A stretch of 64,000 nt of DNA from Streptomyces iconiensis (lineage in GTDB: Bacteria; Actinomycetota; Actinomycetes; Streptomycetales; Streptomycetaceae), in contig NZ_JANCPR020000034.1 in NCBI RefSeq assembly GCF_028657195.3, positions 40,759 through 104,758 on the forward strand. The letters are read 5' to 3'. The notes under the pieces are model-generated. The model was given only the letters and a program-made list of their open reading frames with translations, did no database searches and was not told where the DNA came from. Position numbers and translations under genes: made by a program. Each line of letters starts with the position of its first letter. The first letter of the stretch is position 1. This document shows positions 16,395 through 25,136 of this stretch, piece after piece.

Positions 16395-18122
16395 ATGACC
16401 GAGGAGGAGCAGGGACCCCCGGGGCGCGGCGTCACATCCGCCGGGACAGCGGGCGGCGTACCCGCCGGTGGCCCGCCAGAGGACGCCTCGCCGGACGATG
16501 CCTCGCCGGGCGATGCCTCGCCGGGCGACGGTGCGATCGGCGGTGCGCTCGGCGGTGCGCCCAATGGAGGTGCGTCCGGTGGCGGTGTGCCCAATGGAGG
16601 TGTGTCCGGTGGTGGTGCGCCCGCCGGGGCCCGGCGCGGCGGGCGCGCGGGTGTCGCCGAGGGGGCGCGGGGTGCGGAGAAGCCGAAGCTCAGGCGCAGC
16701 GGTAAGCACAAGGTCGCCGGCGGTGTGTGCGGGGGGCTGGGGCGCTACTTCGACCTCGACCCGGTGATCTTCCGGGTGCCGCTGGTCGTGCTCTCCGTCG
16801 TCGGCGGTCTGGGGCTCGTCTTCTACGGCTTCGCGTGGCTGCTCATCCCCGCCGACGGCGCGCGGGAGAACGAGGCGCGGCGGCTGCTGTCGGGGCGCGT
16901 CGAGGGCGCCTCGCTCTCAGCGATCCTCGCGGCGCTCGTCGGCTGCGGCCTGTTCCTGGCCTCCATCGGCAGCCGCAGCGTGCCCTTCTCGGTGCTGCTG
17001 ATCGGCGCCGTCGCCGGTGCGGCCTTCTGGTCGCAGCACAGGCGGCAGGCCGAGGCGGCGGGTGCCGAGGGCGCGCAGGTCGATCCGACGACCGCACACG
17101 CCGTCGCCGACGCGCCTCCCGAGACGCAGGCGCCCCCGGCGCCCTTCGCGCCCTCGTGGTGGCGTGAGCCCCTCACCAAGGAGGCGGGCGCCACCAAGGA
17201 AGCCGGGGCCGGGGGCGCGGAGGGTATTCCCCTCGGCTACCTGTGGGGCCCTGAGGACGCCATGGAGCACGTGGGGCCGCCCAGGACGGACCCGCGCGGG
17301 TTCGTGCCCGAGGGCACCGCAGGGCCCCCGGGGGCGCCCGCCGTACCTCCCAAGGGCGGCCCGCCGGCGCGGCAGACCAGCGGCTCGCTCGGCGGGCTGA
17401 TCCTCCTGCTCGCCGTACTCGCCGGAGGGATCGCCACAGCGGCGACCTGGAACACCAACCCGCTCGGCACCAGCCTCACCGTCGGACTGAGCTGCGCGCT
17501 CGCGGTGTTCGGCATCGGTCTGGCCGTGAGCGCGTTCGTGGGCCGCGTCGGAGCGGGCACGATCGTCGCGCTCGTGCTGACCTCGGGACTGCTGGCGGGC
17601 GCTGCGGCGCTGCCCAAGGACATCTCGGCACAGTTCCGCGATGTGCGCTGGGTCCCCACCGCGACCAAGGAGGTCGAGCCGCACTACGACCTCGGGTCAG
17701 GCTCCGGCGAACTCGATCTGCGCGAAATCGGCCTCAAGAAGGGCCAGTCCGTACAGAGCGAGACACGGGTCGGCGCGGGACAGATGAAGATCGTCGTGCC
17801 CTCCGACGCGACCGTGGAGGTCGAGGCCGAGGTGGGTGCGGGCGACACACGGTTCCCCAAGAGCCTGGACGCGGACGGCGATGTCGTCTACGACACGGCG
17901 GGCGGGTTCGGGCAGAGCCGCTCCATGACCCTGCGTCCCTTGGACGGTGCCGTCTCACGGGGCACCATCGAGCTGAAGCTGAGCATCGGCCTCGGGCGCG
18001 CGGAGATCGTCAGGGAGCTGCCGTCGGGTGAGCGGTCCGACAGACAGGTGGGACCTGACGCCACCGGGCCCGCAGGAGACAGCCGGCCGGCGGAAGACAG
18101 CCAGGAGGGAATGAACCCGTGA
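16395..18122 (+). CDS. PspC-domain membrane protein with LiaF-like C-terminal domain
   Basis: The 575-residue protein begins with ~95 residues of Gly/Pro/Ser/Asp-rich repeats (DASPDDASPGDASPGDG and GGAPNGGASGG), then a PspC domain (KLRRSGKHKVAGGVCGGLGR, then VVLSVVGGLGLVFYGFAWLL), a membrane pair around residues 185-215, a linker and three further membrane helices (residues ~340-410). The C-terminal ~130 residues, with strands such as GELDLREIGLKKGQSV and MKIVVPSDATVEVEAEVGAG, look like the LiaF/DUF2154 adhesin-like beta domain. In Firmicutes LiaF restrains a cell-wall-stress two-component system, so a partner or target of the divergent kinase is plausible. No ribosome site precedes the ATG, which suggests a leaderless or short-leader mRNA. 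Confidence 0.9.
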   Translation: MTEEEQGPPGRGVTSAGTAGGVPAGGPPEDASPDDASPGDASPGDGAIGGALGGAPNGGASGGGVPNGGVSGGGAPAGARRGGRAGVAEGARGAEKPKLRRSGKHKVAGGVCGGLGRYFDLDPVIFRVPLVVLSVVGGLGLVFYGFAWLLIPADGARENEARRLLSGRVEGASLSAILAALVGCGLFLASIGSRSVPFSVLLIGAVAGAAFWSQHRRQAEAAGAEGAQVDPTTAHAVADAPPETQAPPAPFAPSWWREPLTKEAGATKEAGAGGAEGIPLGYLWGPEDAMEHVGPPRTDPRGFVPEGTAGPPGAPAVPPKGGPPARQTSGSLGGLILLLAVLAGGIATAATWNTNPLGTSLTVGLSCALAVFGIGLAVSAFVGRVGAGTIVALVLTSGLLAGAAALPKDISAQFRDVRWVPTATKEVEPHYDLGSGSGELDLREIGLKKGQSVQSETRVGAGQMKIVVPSDATVEVEAEVGAGDTRFPKSLDADGDVVYDTAGGFGQSRSMTLRPLDGAVSRGTIELKLSIGLGRAEIVRELPSGERSDRQVGPDATGPAGDSRPAEDSQEGMNP

Positions 18123-18334
18123 TCAGGCACTCGTTCGAGCCCTCGCGGCTGCTACTGGGACTCATCATGCTGGGCGCGGCCGTCGCCTACTTGATGGACG
18201 CCTCGGGCACGTGGGAGGTCCCCTTCTGGGCCCTCCTCGTCATCGTCCCCGCCGCCCTCGTACTGGCGGGCCTCACCGCCCTGATGACCCTCGTCACCCG
18301 CCGCACCCTGGCACGCAGGCGCGGGAGCGAGTGA
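18119..18334 (+). CDS. Small two-helix membrane protein
   Basis: The 71-residue protein starts at a GTG overlapping the stop of the PspC gene by four bases and has two membrane helices (LLLGLIMLGAAVAYLMDASG and WALLVIVPAALVLAGLTALM) joined by a short outside loop, ending in a basic tail (RRTLARRRGSE). The overlap shows it is made together with the PspC protein, and it may be a subunit of the same envelope-stress module. Confidence 0.88.
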   Translation: MIRHSFEPSRLLLGLIMLGAAVAYLMDASGTWEVPFWALLVIVPAALVLAGLTALMTLVTRRTLARRRGSE

Positions 18335-18339
18335 GGAAC

Positions 18340-18374
18340 GGCCCTGCGCCTCCGTACGCACGGCGGGGCCTTTT
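18340..18374 (+). terminator. Intrinsic terminator after the PspC operon
   Basis: GGCCCTGCGCC (18340-18350) pairs with GGCGGGGCC (18362-18370) with one bulge and is followed directly by TTTT. Confidence 0.75.
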
Positions 18375-18426
18375 CGTGAGCACCGGGAGCACTACTGGTT
18401 CGTGAGCACCAAGAGCACTACTGGTT
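18375..18426. repeat. 26-bp tandem repeat, two copies
   Basis: The unit CGTGAGCACC-N2-GAGCACTACTGGTT, differing only at two positions (GG against AA), occurs at 18375-18400 and 18401-18426, immediately after the terminator of the PspC operon. It has no coding potential. Confidence 0.8.
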
Positions 18427-18503
18427 GCTCACTTCCTCCTGGTTGCCACTATTCGCTCCTACTGGGTGCGCACCTTCCACCGGGCACTCGCTCCGCCCCG
18501 CCA

Positions 18504-19070
18504 TCAGCCGAAGATCTGCTGGCCCCTGCGCCTTCTGCGGACGGCGAGCAGCGCGTCGACGGAGAGCATGGGCGAGCCGGCCATGACCAGAGGGAGCCAG
18601 GCCATCAGGTAGGGGAGATCGTTGCCGTAGTAGTACGGGTCGCTCGCCCAGCTCACCGTCATCCACAGGCAGAAGGAGATCAGGGCGCCTCCCGCTGCGG
18701 CCAGCCGGGACCATAGGCCGAGCAACGTGGCCAGCCCGACGGCGAGTTCACCGCAGGCGATGGCCAGGCCGAACCCTTCGGGACTGTGCTGTGCGAGGTC
18801 GACCATCCATGTCGCAGCGGCCGTGTCGTGCACGGAGTCCAGCGTCCCGGAGAGTGAGCCGGGGCCCGAACCGGTGAGGAACGCGGAGTCGGTCAGCTTG
18901 TCGATTCCCGCGTAGACGAAGGTGATTCCGAGGAAGAGGCGCAGCGGCAGCAGCGCGTACCGCGACGCCGTGGCGCGCAGTCCCACGGGCGCCCCGGCGA
19001 CGGGGCCCTGAAAGCTGCTGACCGCCTTCGAGGCGCCGCTGTCTCCGCCCGGCCGTCCTGTCAGAGGCAT
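18504..19070 (-). CDS. DoxX-family membrane protein
   Basis: The 188-residue protein has four membrane helices in the DoxX arrangement: LPLRLFLGITFVYAGIDKLT, GFGLAIACGELAVGLATLLG, LAAAGGALISFCLWMTVSWA and LMAWLPLVMAGSPMLSVDAL. The first contains the characteristic F-V-Y-A-G-I-D-K. DoxX proteins are quinone- or redox-associated membrane proteins in several bacteria; no specific role can be given here. The start at 19070 has a GGAAGGCGGGA stretch upstream. The N-terminal ~35 residues are soluble and variable. Confidence 0.88.
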   Translation of the reverse strand: MPLTGRPGGDSGASKAVSSFQGPVAGAPVGLRATASRYALLPLRLFLGITFVYAGIDKLTDSAFLTGSGPGSLSGTLDSVHDTAAATWMVDLAQHSPEGFGLAIACGELAVGLATLLGLWSRLAAAGGALISFCLWMTVSWASDPYYYGNDLPYLMAWLPLVMAGSPMLSVDALLAVRRRRRGQQIFG

Positions 19071-19183
19071 GCGCGTCCCGCCTTCCGCAAGCGTGTTCGG
19101 TGTACGGGGCGATTCTTCCCGTACCGCCTCCCCTGAAGGCAAGTACGGACCTCGGAGTCGGGAGGTTCCGTGCACGCATACGG

Positions 19184-19320
19184 GTCCCCGCGGGGCGTGA
19201 GCGGGTCCCTACGGGGCAGTCGGCGACCGCGTCCCCACGGGGTCGGTCCGCGACCGCGTTCCTACGGGGGCCGGTCCGCGACCGCGTCCCTCCGAGTCGG
19301 CCGACGTCCCCGCGGGGTCA
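19184..19320. repeat. Imperfect GACCGCGTCCC tandem repeats
   Basis: About four degenerate units of roughly 30 bp built on GGTCCGCGACCGCGT-CCC-ACGGGG run from about 19184 into the stop codon of the gene at 19318. Each unit contains an inverted repeat such as GGTCCGCGACC or CCCCGCGGGG, so the array may act as a multi-hairpin terminator. Confidence 0.65.
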
Positions 19321-20796
19321 GTCGACGACGTCGATCGGGTACCTGTTGGTCTCCACACCCGCAGCCGTGACGACCTGTACCTCGACCCTGCCGGGCTCGA
19401 CCTCCACAGGAACGGGCACCGTGACGGTGGCGTCCTCCGGGCTGGTGAAGCCACCGGCGACGGGGATCAGCGGCACATGGACGTGCACCGTGCCGATACG
19501 GACCACCATCCGCGCGAGCCGGTCGGGAGCTCCCGCACCCGGCGGAATGAAACCGGCGCCCCGGATCTCGATGTCGTCGCCCGTGCGGATCGGCGCGTGC
19601 AGGTCACCGATCTCGCGGGCGCGTACGACCGACAGGACGACGGGCCGCCCGCCCTCGGCGTACTTCCCGGCCAGGTACGTGGCCGCCGAGACGACCACAA
19701 GGAGTGCCAAGCCCCATGGAAGGTCGGGGAGTTCGTCCGGGCGGCGGGTGAGGCGTACGGCGGCGAAGGTGACGGCCACCGCGTTCACCAGCGCGTACTG
19801 CACATCGGAGAACGAGCCCTTGCCGCCGTCGTCGGTCAGCACGTCGGAGGCGCGCGGACGGTCGGCCCGCACCTTCTGCAGCCGCCTGCCCTGCACCCGT
19901 ACGGCCACGACGCGGCGGGCCACGACGGCCACGCCGCAGGTGAGCGCCAGCACGGTGAGGACGCCGGCGGCGCGCGACAGGTCGAGGCCCTCCAGGAGGA
20001 CGCGGCGGTCCCCGGCTCCGGAGGTCCCGGCCAGTTCGGCGGCCAGGAGCAGCACGGCGAAGACCGCGAGCAGCACCCATGAGGCCGCCACGACGCGTGA
20101 GGTCGACAGCCTGTTGTCCTCACCGATGACGGGAGCCAGGGCACCGCCGCGTGCCCGGTGCAGCCAGGCGGCGACGGACAGGGCTCCGGCGGCGACCACG
20201 GCGGCCACGAGCGCGGCCGTGCGCGCCAGCGACCATCCGGACCCGGAGGCGAGGGCGGTCACCAACTGGCCGAGCAGCAGCGCGCCGACGGCGGACCATA
20301 CGGCGATCACGGTGCGCTTCCACAGGCGTGCCACCCACACCTGCCCCTCGTCGCGCCCCCGGTCGGCGACGGTGCGTGCCGACTCGGTCAGCTCGTCGGA
20401 CACCCACTGGCGTGAGGCGCTCTGTGAGTGCGCCAGACCCGCGGGGACACCCTGGCCGTCAGCGAGTTCGTCACGGCGCCGCAGAAAGGCGTCCAGGGCG
20501 CGGCGATAGCCCTCCCTGGCGCTGTTCGGACAGTCGTCGCAGGCGCAGCGCGAGTGGCTGTGCGCGTGCTGCCGGGACAGGTGCGAGGGGAGCGGAGAGC
20601 GGGAGCGGGTGCCCGGGGGTTCCTCGTAGGAGCTGTTGCACGCGCCTGTACCGGCGTGGGTGCTCGTACGCGCGCCGGGTACGCGTGCCGCACCCGCGCT
20701 GTCCGTTCCTCCCACGCCGCTCGTTCCGCCTGTGCCGCGCGCCTCACTGGCGCCGCCCGAACCCTTCGAGCCGTCCCGAGCCGTGTCCACGGCCAC
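19318..20796 (-). CDS. Multi-pass membrane protein with cysteine-bearing N terminus, unknown
   Basis: The product of ~492 residues starts at one of two nearby GTG codons (20796 or 20790); a GAGAGG sequence fits the first. Residues 1-70 are Gly/Ser/Ala-rich, then comes CACDDCPNSAREGYRRALDA, a C-x-C-x2-C cluster ahead of a helical segment. Six or seven membrane helices follow (for example VIAVWSAVGALLLGQLVTAL and ALVAAVVAAGALSVAAWLHR). The C-terminal ~100 residues are a beta-rich domain with IEIRGAGFIPPGAG and VVRIGTVHVHVPLIPVAGG, resembling IPT/TIG-type folds. I do not recognise a family function. Confidence 0.8.
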   Translation of the reverse strand: MAVDTARDGSKGSGGASEARGTGGTSGVGGTDSAGAARVPGARTSTHAGTGACNSSYEEPPGTRSRSPLPSHLSRQHAHSHSRCACDDCPNSAREGYRRALDAFLRRRDELADGQGVPAGLAHSQSASRQWVSDELTESARTVADRGRDEGQVWVARLWKRTVIAVWSAVGALLLGQLVTALASGSGWSLARTAALVAAVVAAGALSVAAWLHRARGGALAPVIGEDNRLSTSRVVAASWVLLAVFAVLLLAAELAGTSGAGDRRVLLEGLDLSRAAGVLTVLALTCGVAVVARRVVAVRVQGRRLQKVRADRPRASDVLTDDGGKGSFSDVQYALVNAVAVTFAAVRLTRRPDELPDLPWGLALLVVVSAATYLAGKYAEGGRPVVLSVVRAREIGDLHAPIRTGDDIEIRGAGFIPPGAGAPDRLARMVVRIGTVHVHVPLIPVAGGFTSPEDATVTVPVPVEVEPGRVEVQVVTAAGVETNRYPIDVVD

Positions 20797-20858
20797 TGCG
20801 CAACCCCGCCTCTCAACTTGCAAGCAATGGAAGGGGATTGTGCCTTATATGGGCGGGG

Positions 20859-21668
20859 TCAGCTCAGCAGGTCAGGCTCGTCGCGGGTGATACTCGTGTA
20901 AAGAGGTTGATAGTTGATCCACGCGACGAGGTCGCTGCCGAGCTGTTCGCGGGTCGCGACGGCGCTCCTGTGGTCGATGGGTACCGGCTTGCCCGCCGCC
21001 TTGGCCGACAGCTGGATCTCGCAGGCCCGCTCCATCTGGAGAAACCACCACGCAGCCGCGTCGACCGAGTCCCCGACCGTCAGCAGGCCGTGATTGCGCA
21101 GGATGACGCCCTTGTGGGACCCGAGGGCCGCCGCGATGCGCCCGCCCTCCTCCTCGTCCACCGTCACGCCCGTGTAGCGGTCCAGCAGCGCGTGGTCCTC
21201 GTAGAAGGCACACGCGTCCTGGGTGATCGGTTCCAGGGGCTCACCGAGCGCCGAGAGCGCCCTTCCGTACGTCGTATGGCTGTGGGCGACCGCGACGACA
21301 TCCGGCCGCGCGCTGTGCACGCGTGAGTGAACGACGAACGCCGCCTGATTGACATGGTGGCGGCCCTCCAGGACCTGACCCTCCTGGTTGACGAGGATCA
21401 GATCGCCGACCGTGACATGGCGGAACGGGATGCCGAAGGGATTCACCCAGCAGCAGTCCGTGAACTCCGGGTCCCTGGCGGTGATATGGCCCGCTACTCC
21501 CTCGTCGTACCCCAGGCGTGCGAACAGCCGCAGCGCGGCGGCCAGCCGCTGCTTGCGGTGTGCGCGTGCCTCCCGTAGCGAGGTGTGTTCGGGCGGCATC
21601 GCCAGATGGAGCCGGTCGGGGGGTATCGGCGCTGGCTCCTGGCCTGGGGGCTGTGCCGGCTGGGTCAT
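20859..21668 (-). CDS. Class II aldolase/adducin-family protein
   Basis: This 269-residue cytoplasmic protein has the class II aldolase metal site: the His pair in VVAVAHSHTTYGRALSALG and the third His in ILRNHGLLTVGDSV. The N-terminal phosphate-binding region is GYDEGVAGHITARDPEF. Family members cleave fuculose- or ribulose-phosphates, but this longer subfamily (also with WWFLQMERACEIQL) is mostly annotated only as aldolase/adducin-like and the substrate is unknown. The ATG at 21668 is preceded by GGAGGAG. Confidence 0.92.
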   Translation of the reverse strand: MTQPAQPPGQEPAPIPPDRLHLAMPPEHTSLREARAHRKQRLAAALRLFARLGYDEGVAGHITARDPEFTDCCWVNPFGIPFRHVTVGDLILVNQEGQVLEGRHHVNQAAFVVHSRVHSARPDVVAVAHSHTTYGRALSALGEPLEPITQDACAFYEDHALLDRYTGVTVDEEEGGRIAAALGSHKGVILRNHGLLTVGDSVDAAAWWFLQMERACEIQLSAKAAGKPVPIDHRSAVATREQLGSDLVAWINYQPLYTSITRDEPDLLS

Positions 21669-21793
21669 GGACGGCTCCTCCGTTCCGCACATCCGCGGGC
21701 GCGTACGTACGGGAACGGAAGCTACCTCTGGGTACCGCAAGTGAACAGGGGTGCGCGATCACCAGTGCCGCCCCCGGCGTTCGGAGCGTTCGG

Positions 21794-23011
21794 TCATCCC
21801 GGGCGGACGGCGCCGGAGAACGGCATCTCGCTGATCGGCGCCACCCGTACCGCCGTACCGGGGCGCGGGGCGTGGATCATGCGTCCCCCGCCTGCGTAGA
21901 TGCCCACATGGCTCACGCTGTCGTAGAAGAACACCAGGTCGCCCGGCGCCAGTTGGGAACGGGACACACGCCTGCCCGACTCGATCTGGCCATACGTCGT
22001 CCGGGGCAGCGAGACGCCTGCCGCCTTCCACGCGGCCTGAGTCAGACCGGAGCAGTCGTACCCGGAAGGTCCCGTACCGCCCCACACATAGGGCTTGCCG
22101 ATCGCCTGCCGCGCGAACGCCACGGCACGCGCCGACCTCCCCGACGGCGCCTGCGCCGCACCGGGCACCGCCTGCGCCGCGCCGCCGGCCGCACCCTCCG
22201 CCGTACCCGCTCCCTGCCCGGAGGAGGCGTTCCGTCCGGCCGGAGCCGCGTCCCGGGCGGCGCCCGCACGGGCGGACTTCGGGACGGCTTTCTCACGGAG
22301 CGCCTTCGCGCGCTCGCGGGCCGAGAGGCGGTCCAGTAGTGCGTTCGCCTTCTTGAGCTTGTCCCGCACGGTGCGCTTGTGGTCGCGCGCCTTGTCGGAC
22401 GAGGTCTCCAGTGAGGAAGCCGTCCGCTTCGCCTCCCCCCGCAACTGGGCCAGGTCACGCGCCTGCCGGGAGATACGGTTCACCGCCCGCGCCTGCTGGT
22501 CGCCGGCGCGCTCGGTGACGGCAGCACGCTCCAGGTAGTCCTCGGGTGACGAGGAGAGCGCCAGCCGCAGCGTCGGGTCGGCGCCGCTGCCCTCGCGGTA
22601 CTGCGCCGTCGCGTACGAACCCGCCGCGTCCCGCGACGCGTTCAGCCGCGCCCTTCCGCGCGCCGCCTCGTCGCCCAGGGACTCCAGCTTGTCCTGCGCC
22701 TTGTCCGCCCTATCCCGCGCGCCGTTGTACTTCTCGGTCGCCCGCTCCGCCTCGCGGTGCAGCCTGTCCACCTCGCTTCTGACCTGAGCGGCGCTCTGCC
22801 GGGGCTGTGGCTGCGGCTGCGCGTGCCCCGAGCCGGCGAAGGAGGTCCCGCCGACCGCACCCGCGAGCGCCAGCGTGAACGCCGCGCGGACGGCGGAGAG
22901 CCGGGTACCGGATACCCGGGCTGCCGGGAGGGCGAGCCGTGCTGCCGGAAGGGACAGCCGGACTGCCGGGAGGGAGAGGGAGGGTGTGGGGGGCTTTCGG
23001 TGCGAGGCCAT
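21794..23011 (-). CDS. NlpC/P60-family peptidoglycan endopeptidase
   Basis: The 405-residue exported protein has an N-terminal signal with repeated LSLPAARL/LALPAARV units, a long coiled-coil (residues ~70-240, rich in Arg/Lys/Glu/Ala), an Ala/Gly-rich linker and a C-terminal NlpC/P60 domain. The catalytic Cys is in YDCSGLTQAAWK and the His in SHVGIYAGGGRMIH. Such enzymes cut stem peptides of peptidoglycan (DL-endopeptidase). AAGGAAGTGA lies upstream of the ATG. The 5' region contains a strong GTGGCCGCGCC/GGCGCGGCCAC inverted repeat at about 23071-23105. No ydaO-type riboswitch is recognisable, unlike its paralogue at 23919-25118. Confidence 0.95.
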   Translation of the reverse strand: MASHRKPPTPSLSLPAVRLSLPAARLALPAARVSGTRLSAVRAAFTLALAGAVGGTSFAGSGHAQPQPQPRQSAAQVRSEVDRLHREAERATEKYNGARDRADKAQDKLESLGDEAARGRARLNASRDAAGSYATAQYREGSGADPTLRLALSSSPEDYLERAAVTERAGDQQARAVNRISRQARDLAQLRGEAKRTASSLETSSDKARDHKRTVRDKLKKANALLDRLSARERAKALREKAVPKSARAGAARDAAPAGRNASSGQGAGTAEGAAGGAAQAVPGAAQAPSGRSARAVAFARQAIGKPYVWGGTGPSGYDCSGLTQAAWKAAGVSLPRTTYGQIESGRRVSRSQLAPGDLVFFYDSVSHVGIYAGGGRMIHAPRPGTAVRVAPISEMPFSGAVRPG

Positions 23012-23314
23012 GGTGAGGCCGTCACTTCCTTACGTCATCACGTCGAACGGTCGTATGGGGCCCGGCAGCCGGAGTGGCCGCGCCGACCGGCGAAGGCGCG
23101 GCCACCTGGACGAGGACGCTAAGCGGGCACCCCGTGATCCGGCGAGACAATGACCGTTACTGTCCGCATTCGTCCGCCTCGGTACGGTCCCGTCCGTGCG
23201 GGCGCCTGATGCCCGACGCATATGCGTCACGCCATGACCGAGGAGCGTTCCGGCCTCGACGGTCCGGCGGGGGGTGTGCTAGTGGGCCCGAGATGCCCCG
23301 GATACGCTCCGGGC

Positions 23315-23668
23315 ATGGACGTACTCATCAATGTCTTCGTCGGCCTGCACATCGTCGGTATCGCCGCGCTGCTCGGCGGCTTCTTCACGCAGATGAAGGC
23401 GATGGGTCGAGGCGAGGCCCGGATCGCACCCGGCATGCTGCACGGGGCGCTGACGATGCTCGTGACCGGCGTCGCGCTGGTGGGCCTCAACCAGGCCGAC
23501 GACCAGTCGGTGAACAACGTGAAGATCGGGATCAAGCTTGTCCTGCTCATCGCGATCCTCGGCATCACGTACGTCAAGCGCGACGACGAGAAGGTGGCAC
23601 CGCCCGTCTTCGGCGCCGTCGGCCTCCTGACGCTCGCGAACATCTTCATCGCGGTCCTCTGGGTATGA
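23315..23668 (+). CDS. Small integral membrane protein
   Basis: The 117-residue product has four hydrophobic helices (VFVGLHIVGIAALLGGFFTQ; MLHGALTMLVTGVALVGLNQ; IGIKLVLLIAILGITYVKR; PVFGAVGLLTLANIFIAVLW). It resembles small conserved actinobacterial membrane proteins with a His in the first and second helices. A TACGCT -10-like hexamer six bases before the ATG and the absence of a ribosome site suggest a leaderless mRNA. The function is unknown. Confidence 0.85.
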   Translation: MDVLINVFVGLHIVGIAALLGGFFTQMKAMGRGEARIAPGMLHGALTMLVTGVALVGLNQADDQSVNNVKIGIKLVLLIAILGITYVKRDDEKVAPPVFGAVGLLTLANIFIAVLWV

Positions 23669-23848
23669 CACCGGACGCATGAGGGCGACACCGGACTCGG
23701 CGGGCGCGGAACCGCGGTCCTACAGGTGCGGCCTTCCCGGCGTGCGCGCCTGTAGCTGCGCGCTTGGGGACGAGCCCCTGTAGGCGCGGCCCCCTGGACC
23801 GCGGACCCATGGACCGGCCGGCCCCTGAATCGCGGCCTCATGGACGCG

Positions 23849-23887
23849 AAAAGGCGCCGGACAGGCCGAGTTCGGCCCGTCCGGCGC
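23849..23887 (-). terminator. Intrinsic terminator of the riboswitch-controlled NlpC/P60 gene
   Basis: On the minus strand GCGCCGGACGGGCCGA pairs with TCGGCCTGTCCGGCGC with a single mismatch and a 2-nt apex region, followed by CTTTT. It lies 32 bp after the stop codon of the gene at 23919-25118. Confidence 0.85.
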
Positions 23888-23918
23888 TCTGTGACTGTCC
23901 CTGTCAGGCCCGGCGGGG

Positions 23919-25118
23919 CTACGCGGGGCGCACCGCCGAATGGAACGGCATGTAGTCGATGGATTCGTAGCGTATGTTCGCGCCCGGCTTGGGCGCGTGG
24001 ATCATCTGACCGTCGCCCACGTAGATGCCGACGTGACTGACATCGTCGTAGAAGAAGATCAAGTCCCCGGGCTTCATCGCCGACTTGGCGACCTTGGTGC
24101 CGACCTTGACCTGGTCGAAGGTCGTACGGGGGAGCGAGACGCCGCCCGCCTTCCACGCGTCCTGGGTGAAGCCCGAGCAGTCGTAGGAGTTGGGCCCCGT
24201 GGCGCCCCACACATACGGCTTGCCGAGCTGCTTCTTGGCGAAGGCGAGCACCTTCTGTGCCTTCGCGCCGTACGAGCTGTCCGGCGTGCCTGAGCCGTCG
24301 CCGGGCTGGGAGCCGCCACCGCCGGGCTGCTGCGAGCCTCCGTCGCCGCCCTCACGCTGCCGCTCGCGCTCCTTGCGCGCGGCCTCGCGCTGTGCGGCCT
24401 CGGCGCGCTCCTTGGCCTTCTCGCGGGCCTCAGCGCGCTTTTGGCGCTCGATCTCGGCGAGGCGGGCCTTCTCCTGCGCCGTGAGCTCGGACAGCAGCTG
24501 GCGTGCCTCGGTGAGCTTGGACTGGATCTCGCGCTTGCTCGACTTGAGCTTCTTCTGTGAGGCCGCGAGCGAACTGAGCTGCTCCGTCGCCTCGGCACGC
24601 TTCTCGTTCGCCGCCTTCTGCGACTTCTGGAAGCTGGCGACGGCCTCCTTCTGGCGCCCGGTCATCCGGTCCATCAGGTGCGACTGCTTGAAGAAACCCT
24701 GCGGGTCCTTGGTCAGCAGCAGCGTCGCGGTCTGTGAGACGCCGCCGGTGCGGTACTGCGCCGCGGCGTAGGTGCCCAGGACGCGGCGCTCGTCGTTGAG
24801 CTTGTCCGTGCGCTTCGCGACCTGGTCGAGCATGCCGTCGACCGCCTCGCGCTGCTTGTCGGTCTTCTCCTTGGCCGCGTTGTACCTCTGGGTTGCCGAC
24901 CCCGCCTGCCTGTAGAGGGTGTCGACCTTGTCCTTCACGTCCGACAGCGACTGCTTGCCGCCGCCGTCGTCGGGGTCGGCGGGTGCCGCGTTCGCGCCCT
25001 GGGAGAGCAGCGTGACGGAGGCGAGCGCGGCCGTCGTGACGCCTATGGCGCCCCGCGACCAGGCGGGGGACGTGGCGGACTGGAGAACTCGGGTGCGCGG
25101 CTTGCGATGCGACGCCAA
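23919..25118 (-). CDS. NlpC/P60-family peptidoglycan endopeptidase under c-di-AMP riboswitch
   Basis: This 399-residue exported enzyme has a signal peptide ending QGANAA, a coiled-coil (residues ~55-240) with the cluster RQKRAEAREKAKERAEAAQR, a Gly/Gln/Ser linker and a C-terminal NlpC/P60 domain with Cys in YDCSGFTQDAWK and His in SHVGIYVGDGQMIH. The layout is that of streptomycete RipA/CwlO-like DL-endopeptidases acting in growth and sporulation. The start is TTG at 25118, nine bases after GGAAGGAG. The 5' UTR contains a recognisable ydaO-yuaA element, so expression should respond to c-di-AMP. A strong terminator follows the gene. Confidence 0.95.
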   Translation of the reverse strand: MASHRKPRTRVLQSATSPAWSRGAIGVTTAALASVTLLSQGANAAPADPDDGGGKQSLSDVKDKVDTLYRQAGSATQRYNAAKEKTDKQREAVDGMLDQVAKRTDKLNDERRVLGTYAAAQYRTGGVSQTATLLLTKDPQGFFKQSHLMDRMTGRQKEAVASFQKSQKAANEKRAEATEQLSSLAASQKKLKSSKREIQSKLTEARQLLSELTAQEKARLAEIERQKRAEAREKAKERAEAAQREAARKERERQREGGDGGSQQPGGGGSQPGDGSGTPDSSYGAKAQKVLAFAKKQLGKPYVWGATGPNSYDCSGFTQDAWKAGGVSLPRTTFDQVKVGTKVAKSAMKPGDLIFFYDDVSHVGIYVGDGQMIHAPKPGANIRYESIDYMPFHSAVRPA

Positions 25119-25136
25119 GGCCGGCGACTCCTTCCG

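Noticed and set aside
19184..19320. CRISPR array
   Set aside because: The units are adjacent degenerate GC repeats of about 30 bp without unique spacers or cas genes nearby.
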